From contig NC_003064.2 of NCBI RefSeq assembly GCF_000092025.1, positions 478,869 to 542,868 on the forward strand: a stretch of 64,000 bases of DNA, written 5' to 3'. Shown piece by piece: positions 43,577 to 51,037 of the stretch. The DNA comes from Agrobacterium fabrum str. C58 (GTDB lineage: Bacteria > Pseudomonadota > Alphaproteobacteria > Rhizobiales > Rhizobiaceae). The translations under genes were made by a program, and so were the position numbers. Positions within the stretch are counted from its first letter, which is position 1. Each line of letters begins with the position of its first letter. A model generated the notes under the pieces. The model saw only the letters and a program-made list of their open reading frames with translations. It had not been told where the DNA came from and did not search any database.

Positions 43577-44038
43577 CTTATAGAACTTTCCGGAGCGAGC
43601 AAGAAGTTCGCCACGATTGCAGCGTGTTTCATATGTCCGAGCGCTGGCATGAGAAGTAGCCAGCGCGGAGGGTCATGCCTCAATCGTCAGGACTTGCAGA
43701 TCGAAGCTTTATAAAGCCGCACCGCAATATGGGGTACCAATCATTATCGGGACCGCATGCATGTTCTCGTCAAAGACGGTATAGTCGTCCGTCATAGTCT
43801 ACGACAGTCGATGGTGATCAGACTGGAGGCAGTGCACCACACGGCTTTGGGATCATGCCGACGGACGGCGGCTGCCAACCCCTCGCCAAGGAGACGCTGA
43901 ACGGCGCCTAAGAGACGCGCTCATCGAATGATGATCGCGCCGTCTACGCCAATACCTACGACAGGTTCGGCTATTGTCAGATCACACGGAAACTGACATC
44001 ATCCTTTCGCGGGCTCTAATGGGTCGCTGATAATCCAC
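43577..44038. other. intergenic region upstream of the amide operon
   Basis: About 460 bases between the HWE kinase start and the attenuator hairpins. It contains the inverted repeat at 43641-43666 and a second perfect inverted repeat, tgtcag (43975-43980) with ctgaca (43993-43998). No gene is supported. A short frame near 43951 (TYDRFGYCQI) vaguely recalls an IS3-type transposase but is too short to call. Confidence 0.4.
43641..43666. repeat. 8-bp perfect inverted repeat upstream of the HWE kinase
   Basis: gcgctggc (43641-43648) and gccagcgc (43659-43666) are exact reverse complements separated by ten bases. The element sits 65 bases before the HWE kinase start and about 430 bases before the AmiC-like gene. 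It could be an operator or an RNA hairpin; I cannot tell which. Confidence 0.45.
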
Positions 44039-44085
44039 GAGCAGGGTAGCTCTCGACCGGAAACGGGCGGGAGCTTTTTTATTTT
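44039..44085 (+). promoter_or_regulatory. candidate ANTAR-type attenuator before the AmiC-like gene
   Basis: Two mutually exclusive hairpins are visible. The terminator pairs agctc (44048-44052) with gagct (44071-44075), continues through a mostly paired stem to a gaaa loop (44060-44063), and is followed by TTTTTTATTTTT. The alternative hairpin pairs gagc (44039-44042) with gctc (44049-44052) around the hexaloop agggta (44043-44048), which has the A1 and G4 expected in ANTAR target loops. It uses the terminator's 5' arm. There is no upstream plus-strand gene to terminate, so this is a leader. The second ANTAR hairpin of the usual pair was not resolved. Confidence 0.6.
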
Positions 44086-44097
44086 TAGGTGGCGATG

Positions 44098-45246
44098 ATG
44101 AATTCAGAAAGCTGGCGGGTCGGTGTGCTTTTCTCCGAAACAGGCGTGACCGGAGCCGTGGAAAAAACCCAGAGGTTCGCGACCTTGCTGGCAATAGAAG
44201 AAATCAATGCAGCCGGCGGCGTGCTTGGCCGAGCAATAGAGCCAGTCGCCTACGATCCCCAATCGACACCCAATCTCTATAAAGAGCTTGCGATGAAGCT
44301 TTGCGATGAGGATCGGGTCCGGGTCGTATTCGGTTGCCATATGTCCAGTACCCGAAAAGCCGCTTTGCCTGTCATCGAGGCTCGTGATGCATTGCTGTTC
44401 TATCCGACCCTTTACGAAGGCTTCGAATATTCCAGACACTGCATCTACACGGGTGCAGCACCTAATCAAAATTCTGTTCAATTGGTCGATTTCCTGACCA
44501 CACATTACGGAAAGCGCGTTTTTCTAGTGGGGTCGAACTACGTCTATCCTTATGAATCGAACCGGACGATCAGTGACCTCTTTCTTCAGGTGGGCGGACA
44601 GGTTCTGGACGAAATGTACGTCCCGTTGAACCTCAAAACCGAAGACATCGCCAAGATCATCCGTCACATTGGAGCTGCACAACCGGACGTCATCTATTCG
44701 ACGATCGTCGGCGACGGTATCATTCCGTTCTACACGGCGTTCAAGGAGGCGGGGTTTGATGCGGCGACGATGCCCATCGCCAGTCAGTCGACAAGCGAGG
44801 CCGATGTGATCCGCATGCGGCCGGAGGTGGCCGAAGGTCATATTACCGCTGCACCCTTTTTCGCCTCGCTGGATACACCCCGCGCTCACGCTTTCGTCTC
44901 GGCTTACCAGAAGCGATATGGCAAGCAGATGCTGCCGACCGCTCCGGCCGAGGCGGCCTATTTCCAGGTCTATCTTTACGCAGCAGCTTTGCAGCGCGCC
45001 GGCAACGATGGGCTGGAGCAGCTTCTGCCGGCTCTCTATGAGGTGGAGTACGATGCACCGCAGGGCGCCGTGAAGATAGACCGTCTGACCAACCACACCC
45101 ATCTGTGGCCAAGAGTGGCAAGAGTGAATGCGCATGGCGGCTATGACATTGTCTATGATCCGTCGCTGCGGGTGGCACCGGACCCGTTCATGCGGGAATA
45201 TCGTCCGGACTTGACGCAGAATTTCCACCATCGTGTTCAGGTCTGA
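44098..45246 (+). CDS. AmiC-like cytoplasmic amide/urea-type ligand sensor
   Basis: A 382-aa type I periplasmic-binding-fold protein of the AmiC/UrtA/FmdD group, but without a signal peptide: it starts SESWRVGVLFSETGVTGAVEK. That is the mark of AmiC, which binds amides in the cytoplasm and holds or releases the antiterminator AmiR. Family segments are AIEEINAAGGVLGR, VFGCHMSSTRKAALPV, LLFYPTLYEGFEYS, FLVGSNYVYPYESN and EAAYFQVYLYAAALQ. The AmiR-like ANTAR gene follows 12 bases downstream, as in Pseudomonas. The ATG at 44098 is preferred over 44095 for spacing from aggtgg. An attenuator-like terminator lies directly upstream. Confidence 0.88.
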   Translation: MNSESWRVGVLFSETGVTGAVEKTQRFATLLAIEEINAAGGVLGRAIEPVAYDPQSTPNLYKELAMKLCDEDRVRVVFGCHMSSTRKAALPVIEARDALLFYPTLYEGFEYSRHCIYTGAAPNQNSVQLVDFLTTHYGKRVFLVGSNYVYPYESNRTISDLFLQVGGQVLDEMYVPLNLKTEDIAKIIRHIGAAQPDVIYSTIVGDGIIPFYTAFKEAGFDAATMPIASQSTSEADVIRMRPEVAEGHITAAPFFASLDTPRAHAFVSAYQKRYGKQMLPTAPAEAAYFQVYLYAAALQRAGNDGLEQLLPALYEVEYDAPQGAVKIDRLTNHTHLWPRVARVNAHGGYDIVYDPSLRVAPDPFMREYRPDLTQNFHHRVQV

Positions 45247-45258
45247 GAGGGAGCGACG

Positions 45259-45867
45259 ATGTCTTTCGCCCTTCTCAGAGATCTGCGGGATCTCAAGGTT
45301 CTGGTCATCCACCCCCGGACATCCGAAGGAGAGTTCCTTGTCGATCACCTGCGCCGTATCGGTTGCACCGTCAGTTGCCTCTGGCCAGTGCCTGCCGAGC
45401 TGCCGCACGGCACGGATGTCGTCTTTCTTGCCATGGAAGATGAGGCGCGGCCGGAAATCGAACGCTTGCTGAAGTGTCTCCCCAATCCCGCTCCGACCAT
45501 GCTCGCCATCGTCGGTTACGAAAACCCCTCGACGTTGCAGATCGTTCTGGAGAGCGGCGCGCTCGCCATTGTCGAGAGACCGATCAAACCTTTCGGCCTG
45601 CTGACCAATCTCGCCATCGCCCGCAGCCTCTGGCTGGAGCGCCAAAAGCTGGTCAAGGAGGCGCGCAAATACAAGCGCAAGGTACTGGGCGACCAGAAGC
45701 TCGCCCGGGCAAAAGCCATTCTGATGGCCAATCGAGGTACCAGCGAGAATGAAGCCTATCGTGAAATGCGCGAACAGGCGATGGCCCGGCGCGTGCCGAT
45801 CGATGAGATCGCCAATTCGATTATCAGTGCTGAACAGCTCTTGCGCCCTCCCCAAAAACATGATTAG
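45259..45867 (+). CDS. AmiR-like ANTAR-domain transcription antiterminator
   Basis: A 202-aa regulator. The N-terminal half (about residues 10-125) has a receiver fold (LKVLVIHPRTSEGEFLVDHL, then VVFLAMEDE, ALAIVERPIKPFGLL) but lacks the phospho-acceptor Asp, as in AmiR, which is controlled by AmiC binding rather than phosphorylation. A coiled coil follows (SLWLERQKLVKEARKYKRKV). The C-terminal ANTAR RNA-binding domain is about residues 145-195: DQKLARAKAILMANRGTSEN, EAYREMREQAMARRVPIDEIA and NSIISA. It should bind leader RNA and prevent termination. Candidate targets lie before the sensor gene and before the transporter genes. Confidence 0.92.
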   Translation: MSFALLRDLRDLKVLVIHPRTSEGEFLVDHLRRIGCTVSCLWPVPAELPHGTDVVFLAMEDEARPEIERLLKCLPNPAPTMLAIVGYENPSTLQIVLESGALAIVERPIKPFGLLTNLAIARSLWLERQKLVKEARKYKRKVLGDQKLARAKAILMANRGTSENEAYREMREQAMARRVPIDEIANSIISAEQLLRPPQKHD

Positions 45868-45895
45868 TTTTTCATGTGTTCCAAATGAACACCTC

Positions 45896-45930
45896 CGACA
45901 CATCCCTTCGTTTTGCGAAGCCATGTGTCG
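45896..45930 (+). promoter_or_regulatory. long stem-loop in the leader of the amide transporter operon
   Basis: cgacacat (45896-45903) pairs with atgtgtcg (45923-45930). After a symmetric cc/cc internal loop, cttcg (45906-45910) pairs with cgaag (45916-45920) around a ttttg loop. It lies 28 bases after the AmiR-like stop and about 70 bases before the attenuator hairpins. There is no T run, so it is not an intrinsic terminator; it may be an RNA-processing or leader structural element. Confidence 0.5.
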
Positions 45931-45964
45931 CTGTTGCACGCGGCAAAAGCCGTGATGCGGTGAT

Positions 45965-46007
45965 GGCAAGGGTGCCCGCAGGCTGTGACAAGCCTCGCGG
46001 GTTTTTT
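45965..46007 (+). promoter_or_regulatory. candidate ANTAR-type attenuator before the amide transporter genes
   Basis: The terminator pairs cccgcaggct (45975-45984) with agcctcgcggg (45991-46001, one bulged C) around the loop gtgaca and is followed by TTTTTT (46002-46007). The competing hairpin pairs ggc (45965-45967) with gcc (45974-45976) around the hexaloop aagggt (45968-45973), which has A1 and G4, and so removes the first bases of the terminator's 5' arm. The loop core AGGGT is shared with the attenuator before the AmiC-like gene. The element lies 108 bases before the binding-protein ATG. The upstream partner hairpin was not resolved. Confidence 0.6.
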
Positions 46008-46114
46008 GTTATCTGCTGACAGTGACGTCAGCCCTCCAATATTTTCGGCATGAAAGCCTCGCCATAGAGCCGGGCAGTGCCACTGCGTGCGCCAATCAAA
46101 AAAGGGGAACCAAG

Positions 46115-47365
46115 ATGGTGTTCAACAGACGTGAATTTCTGAAAACCGCAGCCACCGCTTCCGCCGCACTTGCCCTGCCGGCGCTGGGCGGCCGCGCCTT
46201 TGCAGCCGACGCCATCAAGGTCGGAGCGCTTTATTCGCAGACGGGTGGTCTTTCCGTGGCCGAGAAACTTCTGGCCAATGGTGTCATGATGGCCGTGGCC
46301 GAAATCAACGCGGCCGGCGGCGTTCTCGGCCGCCAGGTCGAAGTCGTGGTAGAAGATGGGGCTTCCGATCCGAAAACCTTCAGCGAGAAGGCTTCCAAGC
46401 TGATCCTCAAGGACAAGATTTCCACCGTATTCGGCTGCCACACCTCTGCCAGCCGCAAGGCGGTGCTGCCGATCTTCGAACGGCGCGGCGCAATGCTGTT
46501 CTACCAGACGCATTATGAAGGCTTTGAATGCTCGCGCAACGTCGTCTATTCCGGCGCCGTTCCAAACCAGCAGCTCTCCAACTACATTCCCTGGATCGTC
46601 GAGAAGCTCGGCAAGAAAAAGTTCTTCATCGTCGGCTCGAATTATGTCTATCCGCGCGAGATGGCCAAGGTTTCCAAGAAGCTGATCGAAGCGGCGGGCG
46701 CCGAATGGGTGGCGGACGAATATCTGGAACTCGGCCACTCCGAATGGGCCGTGATGGTCAGCAAGATCAAGGAATCAGGGGCGGATGTCGTTCTTTCCAA
46801 CGTCGTCGGAGACTCGATCATCGCCTTCTACCGCGAGTTCAAGAACCAGGGCCTGTCGCAGGAGGATATTCCGATCTGCGCGACGGTGACATCCGAGATC
46901 GAGATAGCGGCCATGGGTGCGGAATATGCGGCGGGCAGTTACACCTCTTTCCCCTATTTCATGTCGATCGAAACGCCTGAAAACAAGAGCTTCATCGAAC
47001 GCTTCAGAACCTTCGTCAACGATCCGAAAGCCGTGACATACCATTCTCTCGAGGCGGCCTATTTTCAGGTATTCCTGTGGAAGCAGGCGGTGGAGAAATC
47101 CGGCGACCTGTCCGCCGACGCGATCCGAGCCGGCATTCGTGGCCAGACCTACGATGCGCCGGGCGGCAAGGTGACGACCGACCCCGACAACCTGCATTGC
47201 TGGCTAACCCCACGCATCGGGCAATGGCAGCCGGACGGTCAGAGCAAGGTCGTCAATGCCTATCCGGCGCCGATCAAACCGCTGCCCTATTCGGCCTATG
47301 GGGAGACGGAAAGCAATCTGTTCTGCACCACCAACGGTCTCGACGCAGCAAAGCTCAAAGGCTGA
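46115..47365 (+). CDS. Tat-exported amide/urea-type ABC binding protein (UrtA/FmdD-like)
   Basis: A 416-aa periplasmic binding protein. The N-terminus NRREFLKTAATASAALALPA carries a twin-arginine signal. The mature part matches urea/short-chain-amide binding proteins: IKVGALYSQTGGLSVAEK, AEINAAGGVLGRQVEVVVEDGASDP in pattern, VFGCHTSASRKAVLPIFE, MLFYQTHYEGFECS, FFIVGSNYVYPREM and the C-terminal RGQTYDAPGGKVTTDPDN, then HCWLTPRIG. It is clearly paralogous to the cytoplasmic AmiC-like sensor two genes upstream, so sensor and transporter probably recognise the same compound. The start at 46115 has aggggaa upstream. It begins the operon of two permeases, two ATPases and a carbon-nitrogen hydrolase. 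Confidence 0.93.
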   Translation: MVFNRREFLKTAATASAALALPALGGRAFAADAIKVGALYSQTGGLSVAEKLLANGVMMAVAEINAAGGVLGRQVEVVVEDGASDPKTFSEKASKLILKDKISTVFGCHTSASRKAVLPIFERRGAMLFYQTHYEGFECSRNVVYSGAVPNQQLSNYIPWIVEKLGKKKFFIVGSNYVYPREMAKVSKKLIEAAGAEWVADEYLELGHSEWAVMVSKIKESGADVVLSNVVGDSIIAFYREFKNQGLSQEDIPICATVTSEIEIAAMGAEYAAGSYTSFPYFMSIETPENKSFIERFRTFVNDPKAVTYHSLEAAYFQVFLWKQAVEKSGDLSADAIRAGIRGQTYDAPGGKVTTDPDNLHCWLTPRIGQWQPDGQSKVVNAYPAPIKPLPYSAYGETESNLFCTTNGLDAAKLKG

Positions 47366-47519
47366 CCCCTCCCCGCGTGGTCCCGCCGAACCATGTTTGG
47401 CGGGACAAAGTCTCGGCAAGGCGGATCTGCGTTTTTTGTCTGCTCGGCACCAACCCGATTTCGGCAATGGTAAGAAGCAGAACAAAGTCTGGTCCGCCCT
47501 TCTCACGAACGGTGGCGTT

Positions 47520-48413
47520 ATGCTCGACATTCTCTTTATCGGTCTCAGTCTCGGCTCGATCCTTCTTCTGGTGGCACTCGGTCTCGCCATCACCTACGGC
47601 GCCATGGGCGTCATCAATATGGCCCATGGCGAAATGGTCATGATCGGCGCTTATGTCGCCGTCCTCTCAGGTATCTGGCTGAAAACTAGCCTTCTGCTTG
47701 CAATACCCCTGGCTTTTGTCGTGACGGCGTTGCTCGGCCTGATAATCGAGCGGGTGGTTGTGCGGCGACTCTACGGCCGCCTGCTGGACACGCTTCTCGC
47801 CACCTGGGGCATTGCCATCCTTCTGCAGCAAGCCGTAAGGCTCGAACTGGGCCTCACCTTTTTAGGCATTCATATAGAAGGGCTGGGAGCTGGACTGCAA
47901 AATGTGGCCGTGCCTTCATATCTGCAGGGCACTTTCAGGTTCGCCGGCGCCGACATCAACGCGTATCGCACCTTCATCATCGCGGTGACCGCCGCGCTGA
48001 CGCTGGCGACATGGTTCATCCTCTACCGGACGACAGCCGGCATGCAGGTGCGCGCCATCATTCGCAACCCGAAGATGGCTGCGGCCTGCGGCATCGATGT
48101 AAAACGCATTAACGCGCTCACTTTCGCCTTCGGTTCCGGTCTCGCCGGTGTTGCGGGGGTCATGATGTCCGGCTTCAAGACCGTGTTCCCGGATATGGGC
48201 ACAACGATGGTCGTGGACGGTTTCATGGTCGTGGTAACGGGCGGCGTCGGCAGTCTCTTCGGTACGGCCCTGTCTTCCGGGCTTCTCGGCGAAATCAACG
48301 CGCTGGTGGCCATCGGCACGAACGACATTCTGGCGCGCGCCGTCGTTTTCGGGGTCGTCATCCTCGTCATTCTCGTAAAGCCCAGCGGGCTGTTCTCCTT
48401 CAAGGGGCGCTGA
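47520..48413 (+). CDS. ABC transporter permease, UrtB/LivH type, of the amide operon
   Basis: A 297-aa HAAT permease with about eight membrane segments. Typical parts are SLGSILLLVALGLAITYGAMG, then VINMAHGEMVMIGAYVAV near the start, LLDTLLATWGIAILLQQ, the coupling loop VRAIIRNPKMAAACGIDV, GLAGVAGVMMSGFKTVFPDMG and GGVGSLFGTALSSGLLGEIN, ending VKPSGLFSFKGR. These match UrtB more closely than LivH. The start at 47520 has only a weak ribosome binding site (ggtggcg). A 154-base gap separates it from the binding-protein gene; the next permease follows one base after its stop. Confidence 0.92.
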   Translation: MLDILFIGLSLGSILLLVALGLAITYGAMGVINMAHGEMVMIGAYVAVLSGIWLKTSLLLAIPLAFVVTALLGLIIERVVVRRLYGRLLDTLLATWGIAILLQQAVRLELGLTFLGIHIEGLGAGLQNVAVPSYLQGTFRFAGADINAYRTFIIAVTAALTLATWFILYRTTAGMQVRAIIRNPKMAAACGIDVKRINALTFAFGSGLAGVAGVMMSGFKTVFPDMGTTMVVDGFMVVVTGGVGSLFGTALSSGLLGEINALVAIGTNDILARAVVFGVVILVILVKPSGLFSFKGR

Positions 48414-48414
48414 C

Positions 48415-49554
48415 ATGAGCAACGAACGGAAATTTCAGATCGCCGCCTATGTGCTTTTCATCGCGATCATTTTCGCGGCCCCCGTTTTCGGCGACGAATT
48501 CTGGCTGAACCGCATTTCGAAATATCTGGTCTACGGGATGCTCGGCGTCGCCATTGCGCTGACCTGGGGATATGCAGGCATTCTCAATCTCGGTCAGGGA
48601 CTGTTTTTTGGTCTTGGCGCCTACATGCTTGCCATGTCGCTGAAGCTGTCGAGCCTGACCAGTCTGCAACAGGGGTCGGACAAGCCGGTTCCGGATTTCA
48701 TGCTCTGGAATGCCGAGCCCGGCGCACCGACGGAACTCTGCTGCATCAACAAGGGCTCCTTCCTCTGGCTTCCCTTTCAAAGCCAGTCGGTGGGGCTCGT
48801 GCTTGGTGTCCTGCTTCCCGTGCTGATCGCCGGCGCGCTCGGCATGCTGGTTTTCCGCAAGCGCATTTCCGGCGTGTTCGTGTCGATCATCACGCTGGCA
48901 CTTGTTCTGCTCGTGCGTCTTGTCGTGGTTGACGCACAACCGGTAACGAACGGCTTCAACGGACTGACGGACCTTGGCTGGTTGATGGTCGGCGGTATCG
49001 AATTCGACCCCTATAGTCGGGCAACCTACTATCTGTGCGCCGCCTGCCTGTCGCTGACACTCATCGGCGCACGTCTTGTCGTGGAAACCCGAGCAGGCAT
49101 GATCCTGCAGGCCATCCGCGACGATCAGGTTCGCGCCCGTTATCTCGGTTTCGACGTGTCGCTCTACCAGGTGTTCTTCTTCGTCATTTCGGCCGGGATC
49201 GCCGGTGTTGCCGGCATGCTTTATGTGGTCGTCGCGGAGTTTGCCTCGCCGACCTTCATGGACCTGTCTTTCTCGGTGACGATGGTCGTCTGGGCTGCCG
49301 TGGGTGGACGCTCCTCGCTGCTCGGCGCCTGCATCGGCGCGATCCTGATCAACATGATCGAGGCAGAGGTCAGTGAAACCGAAGCGCTGGTCGAGGCATG
49401 GAAAGCGATCATCGGCCTCATCTTCGTTCTCGTCGTCCTGTTCATGCCGCGTGGCCTTGGCGGCGTTGCGCATGATGTGCTGCGGACGTTCACTAGACGG
49501 GTCAAGCCAGCCGTGGCGCCTTCAGCGTTGCAGCAACAAAGCGAGGCATTGTGA
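48415..49554 (+). CDS. ABC transporter permease, UrtC/LivM type, of the amide operon
   Basis: A 379-aa HAAT permease. Features are KYLVYGMLGVAIALTWGYAG, ILNLGQGLFFGLGAYMLAM, a larger extracytoplasmic insertion with Cys in EPGAPTELCCINKGSF (as in UrtC), FRKRISGVFVSIITLALVLL, the coupling loop MILQAIRDDQVRARYLGFDV, and VGGRSSLLGACIGAILINM near the end. The UrtC-like insertion supports a urea/amide rather than an amino-acid transporter. The gene starts one base after the previous permease. Confidence 0.93.
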   Translation: MSNERKFQIAAYVLFIAIIFAAPVFGDEFWLNRISKYLVYGMLGVAIALTWGYAGILNLGQGLFFGLGAYMLAMSLKLSSLTSLQQGSDKPVPDFMLWNAEPGAPTELCCINKGSFLWLPFQSQSVGLVLGVLLPVLIAGALGMLVFRKRISGVFVSIITLALVLLVRLVVVDAQPVTNGFNGLTDLGWLMVGGIEFDPYSRATYYLCAACLSLTLIGARLVVETRAGMILQAIRDDQVRARYLGFDVSLYQVFFFVISAGIAGVAGMLYVVVAEFASPTFMDLSFSVTMVVWAAVGGRSSLLGACIGAILINMIEAEVSETEALVEAWKAIIGLIFVLVVLFMPRGLGGVAHDVLRTFTRRVKPAVAPSALQQQSEAL

Positions 49555-49555
49555 T

Positions 49556-50305
49556 ATGAGTGCAATTGCATTGACCGTCGACGGTCTCAGCGTCGAATTC
49601 GGCGGCTTCAAAGCCGTCAGCAATGTCAGCATCACCGTCCGCGACGGCGAATTGCGGGTGTTGCTCGGCGCAAATGGCGCCGGCAAGACAACCCTGATGG
49701 ATCTGATCAGCGGCAAGACGCGCAGCACGCAGGGCAAGGTCTTTGTCTACGACACCGACATCACCAACTGGCCGGAGCACAACATCGCGCGTGCCGGGAT
49801 TGGCCGTAAATTCCAGATCCCCAGCATTTTTCGCGATCTGACCGTGCGGCAAAACCTGGAAGTGGCCAATTGCCGCAATCCATCGGTGTTCGCCAATCTC
49901 CGGTTTGGATTTTCCCCTGCGGAAGCGAACCGCGTCGATGAGGTGCTTGCCCTCACGGGGCTCGAAGCGGAGAAGGATGTGACGGCGGCCTATCTCAGCC
50001 ATGGCCAGACGCAATGGCTGGAACTGGGCATGCTCATCGTTCAGGATCCCAAGGTGATCCTGCTGGACGAGCCGACGGCCGGCATGACCCAGGCCGAAAC
50101 CCGCAAGACAGCCCAGATCATCAAAAACCTCAAAGGTCGCCACACCATTCTCGTCGTCGAGCACGACATGGGGTTCGTTCGTGAAATCGCCGAGTACATC
50201 ACTGTTCTCCATCTGGGAGAGGTTCTGGCCGAAGGAAGCGTCGGGGATATCGAGCACAATCCGAAGGTTCGGGAAGCCTATCTCGGTTCGAAAGGAATTT
50301 CCTGA
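49556..50305 (+). CDS. ABC transporter ATPase, UrtD type, of the amide operon
   Basis: A 249-aa ATPase. Walker A is GANGAGKTT, followed by GIGRKFQIPSIFRDLTVRQN, which is distinctive of UrtD (FQxPxxF). The signature region is LSHGQTQWLELGMLIVQDP, Walker B is VILLDEPTAGM and the switch is VVEHDMGFV, then VLAEGS. The signature SHGQTQWLE is the variant seen in UrtD proteins. Its start is two bases after the UrtC-like stop and its stop overlaps the next ATPase start by one base, showing tight operon packing. Confidence 0.93.
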   Translation: MSAIALTVDGLSVEFGGFKAVSNVSITVRDGELRVLLGANGAGKTTLMDLISGKTRSTQGKVFVYDTDITNWPEHNIARAGIGRKFQIPSIFRDLTVRQNLEVANCRNPSVFANLRFGFSPAEANRVDEVLALTGLEAEKDVTAAYLSHGQTQWLELGMLIVQDPKVILLDEPTAGMTQAETRKTAQIIKNLKGRHTILVVEHDMGFVREIAEYITVLHLGEVLAEGSVGDIEHNPKVREAYLGSKGIS

Positions 50306-51000
50306 TGCTGACCTTGAAAAACGTACACAGCTATTACGGCCGCAGCCATATTTTGCACGGTGTCACGCTTGACGTTCCGACCGGCAAGGTGACGAGCATT
50401 CTGGGCCGCAACAGCACCGGCAAGACGACCCTGTTGAAGACCCTGATGGCGCTGACCGACGGCATGACAGGCGAAATGCATTTGCAGGGACAAGATATCT
50501 CATCGTCGCCGACGCATATGAGAGCGCGGGCGGGTATCGCCTATGTCCCCCAGGGCAGGGAGATCATCCCGGATTTCAGCATCCGCGAAAACATCCTGAT
50601 GGGTGCTTTTGCGCGTGCCGACCGCAAACGTGAAATTCCAGCACTCGTACCGGAACTTTTCCCATATCTGATGGCCAACCTCGACCGACCGGGCGGTGTG
50701 CTTTCCGGCGGCCAGCAACAACAGCTCGCCATCGCCCGCGCCCTGGCTGCGGACCCGAAAGTACTGCTGCTCGACGAACCCAACGAAGGCATCCAGCCCT
50801 CAATCGTCGAGGAGATTGAAAAGATCATCATCCGGCTCAATCGCGAGATCGGCATGACGATCGTCCTCGTTGAGCAAAACGTAGCGTTTGCGCGGCATGC
50901 CTCTCACCACTTCGCCATGCTGGAGAAGGGAGGCGTGGTCGCCGCCGGTGCCATAGACGCGCTCTCCGACACGCTTGTCCATCGACATATGGCCGTCTGA
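50305..51000 (+). CDS. ABC transporter ATPase, UrtE type, of the amide operon
   Basis: A 231-aa ATPase. It begins MLTLKNVHSYYGRSHILHGV; Walker A is GRNSTGKTT (Asn-Ser-Thr variant common in UrtE, where it reads GRNGVGKTT), then YVPQGREIIPDFSIRENI. The signature is LSGGQQQQLAIARALAADP, Walker B is VLLLDEPNEGIQPSIV and the switch is LVEQN. The DEPNEGIQPS sequence is a strong mark of UrtE/LivF-like urea transporter ATPases. Start and stop spacing show it is co-translated with UrtD. The hydrolase gene follows 37 bases later. Confidence 0.93.
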   Translation: MLTLKNVHSYYGRSHILHGVTLDVPTGKVTSILGRNSTGKTTLLKTLMALTDGMTGEMHLQGQDISSSPTHMRARAGIAYVPQGREIIPDFSIRENILMGAFARADRKREIPALVPELFPYLMANLDRPGGVLSGGQQQQLAIARALAADPKVLLLDEPNEGIQPSIVEEIEKIIIRLNREIGMTIVLVEQNVAFARHASHHFAMLEKGGVVAAGAIDALSDTLVHRHMAV

Positions 51001-51037
51001 GAAGACGGATCATTTATTAAAGACAATGGGAACAATC

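Noticed and set aside
43930..44030. Possible IS3-family transposase remnant (TYDRFGYCQI)
   Set aside because: The match is about ten residues with no flanking similarity or terminal repeats, so it is not distinguishable from chance.
44524..45969. A 481-codon minus-strand open frame
   Set aside because: It is antisense to the AmiC-like and AmiR-like genes, both of which have full domain support.
48400..49473. A 357-codon minus-strand open frame
   Set aside because: It lies opposite the UrtC-like permease; its His/Asp/Arg-rich sequence is typical of an antisense shadow.
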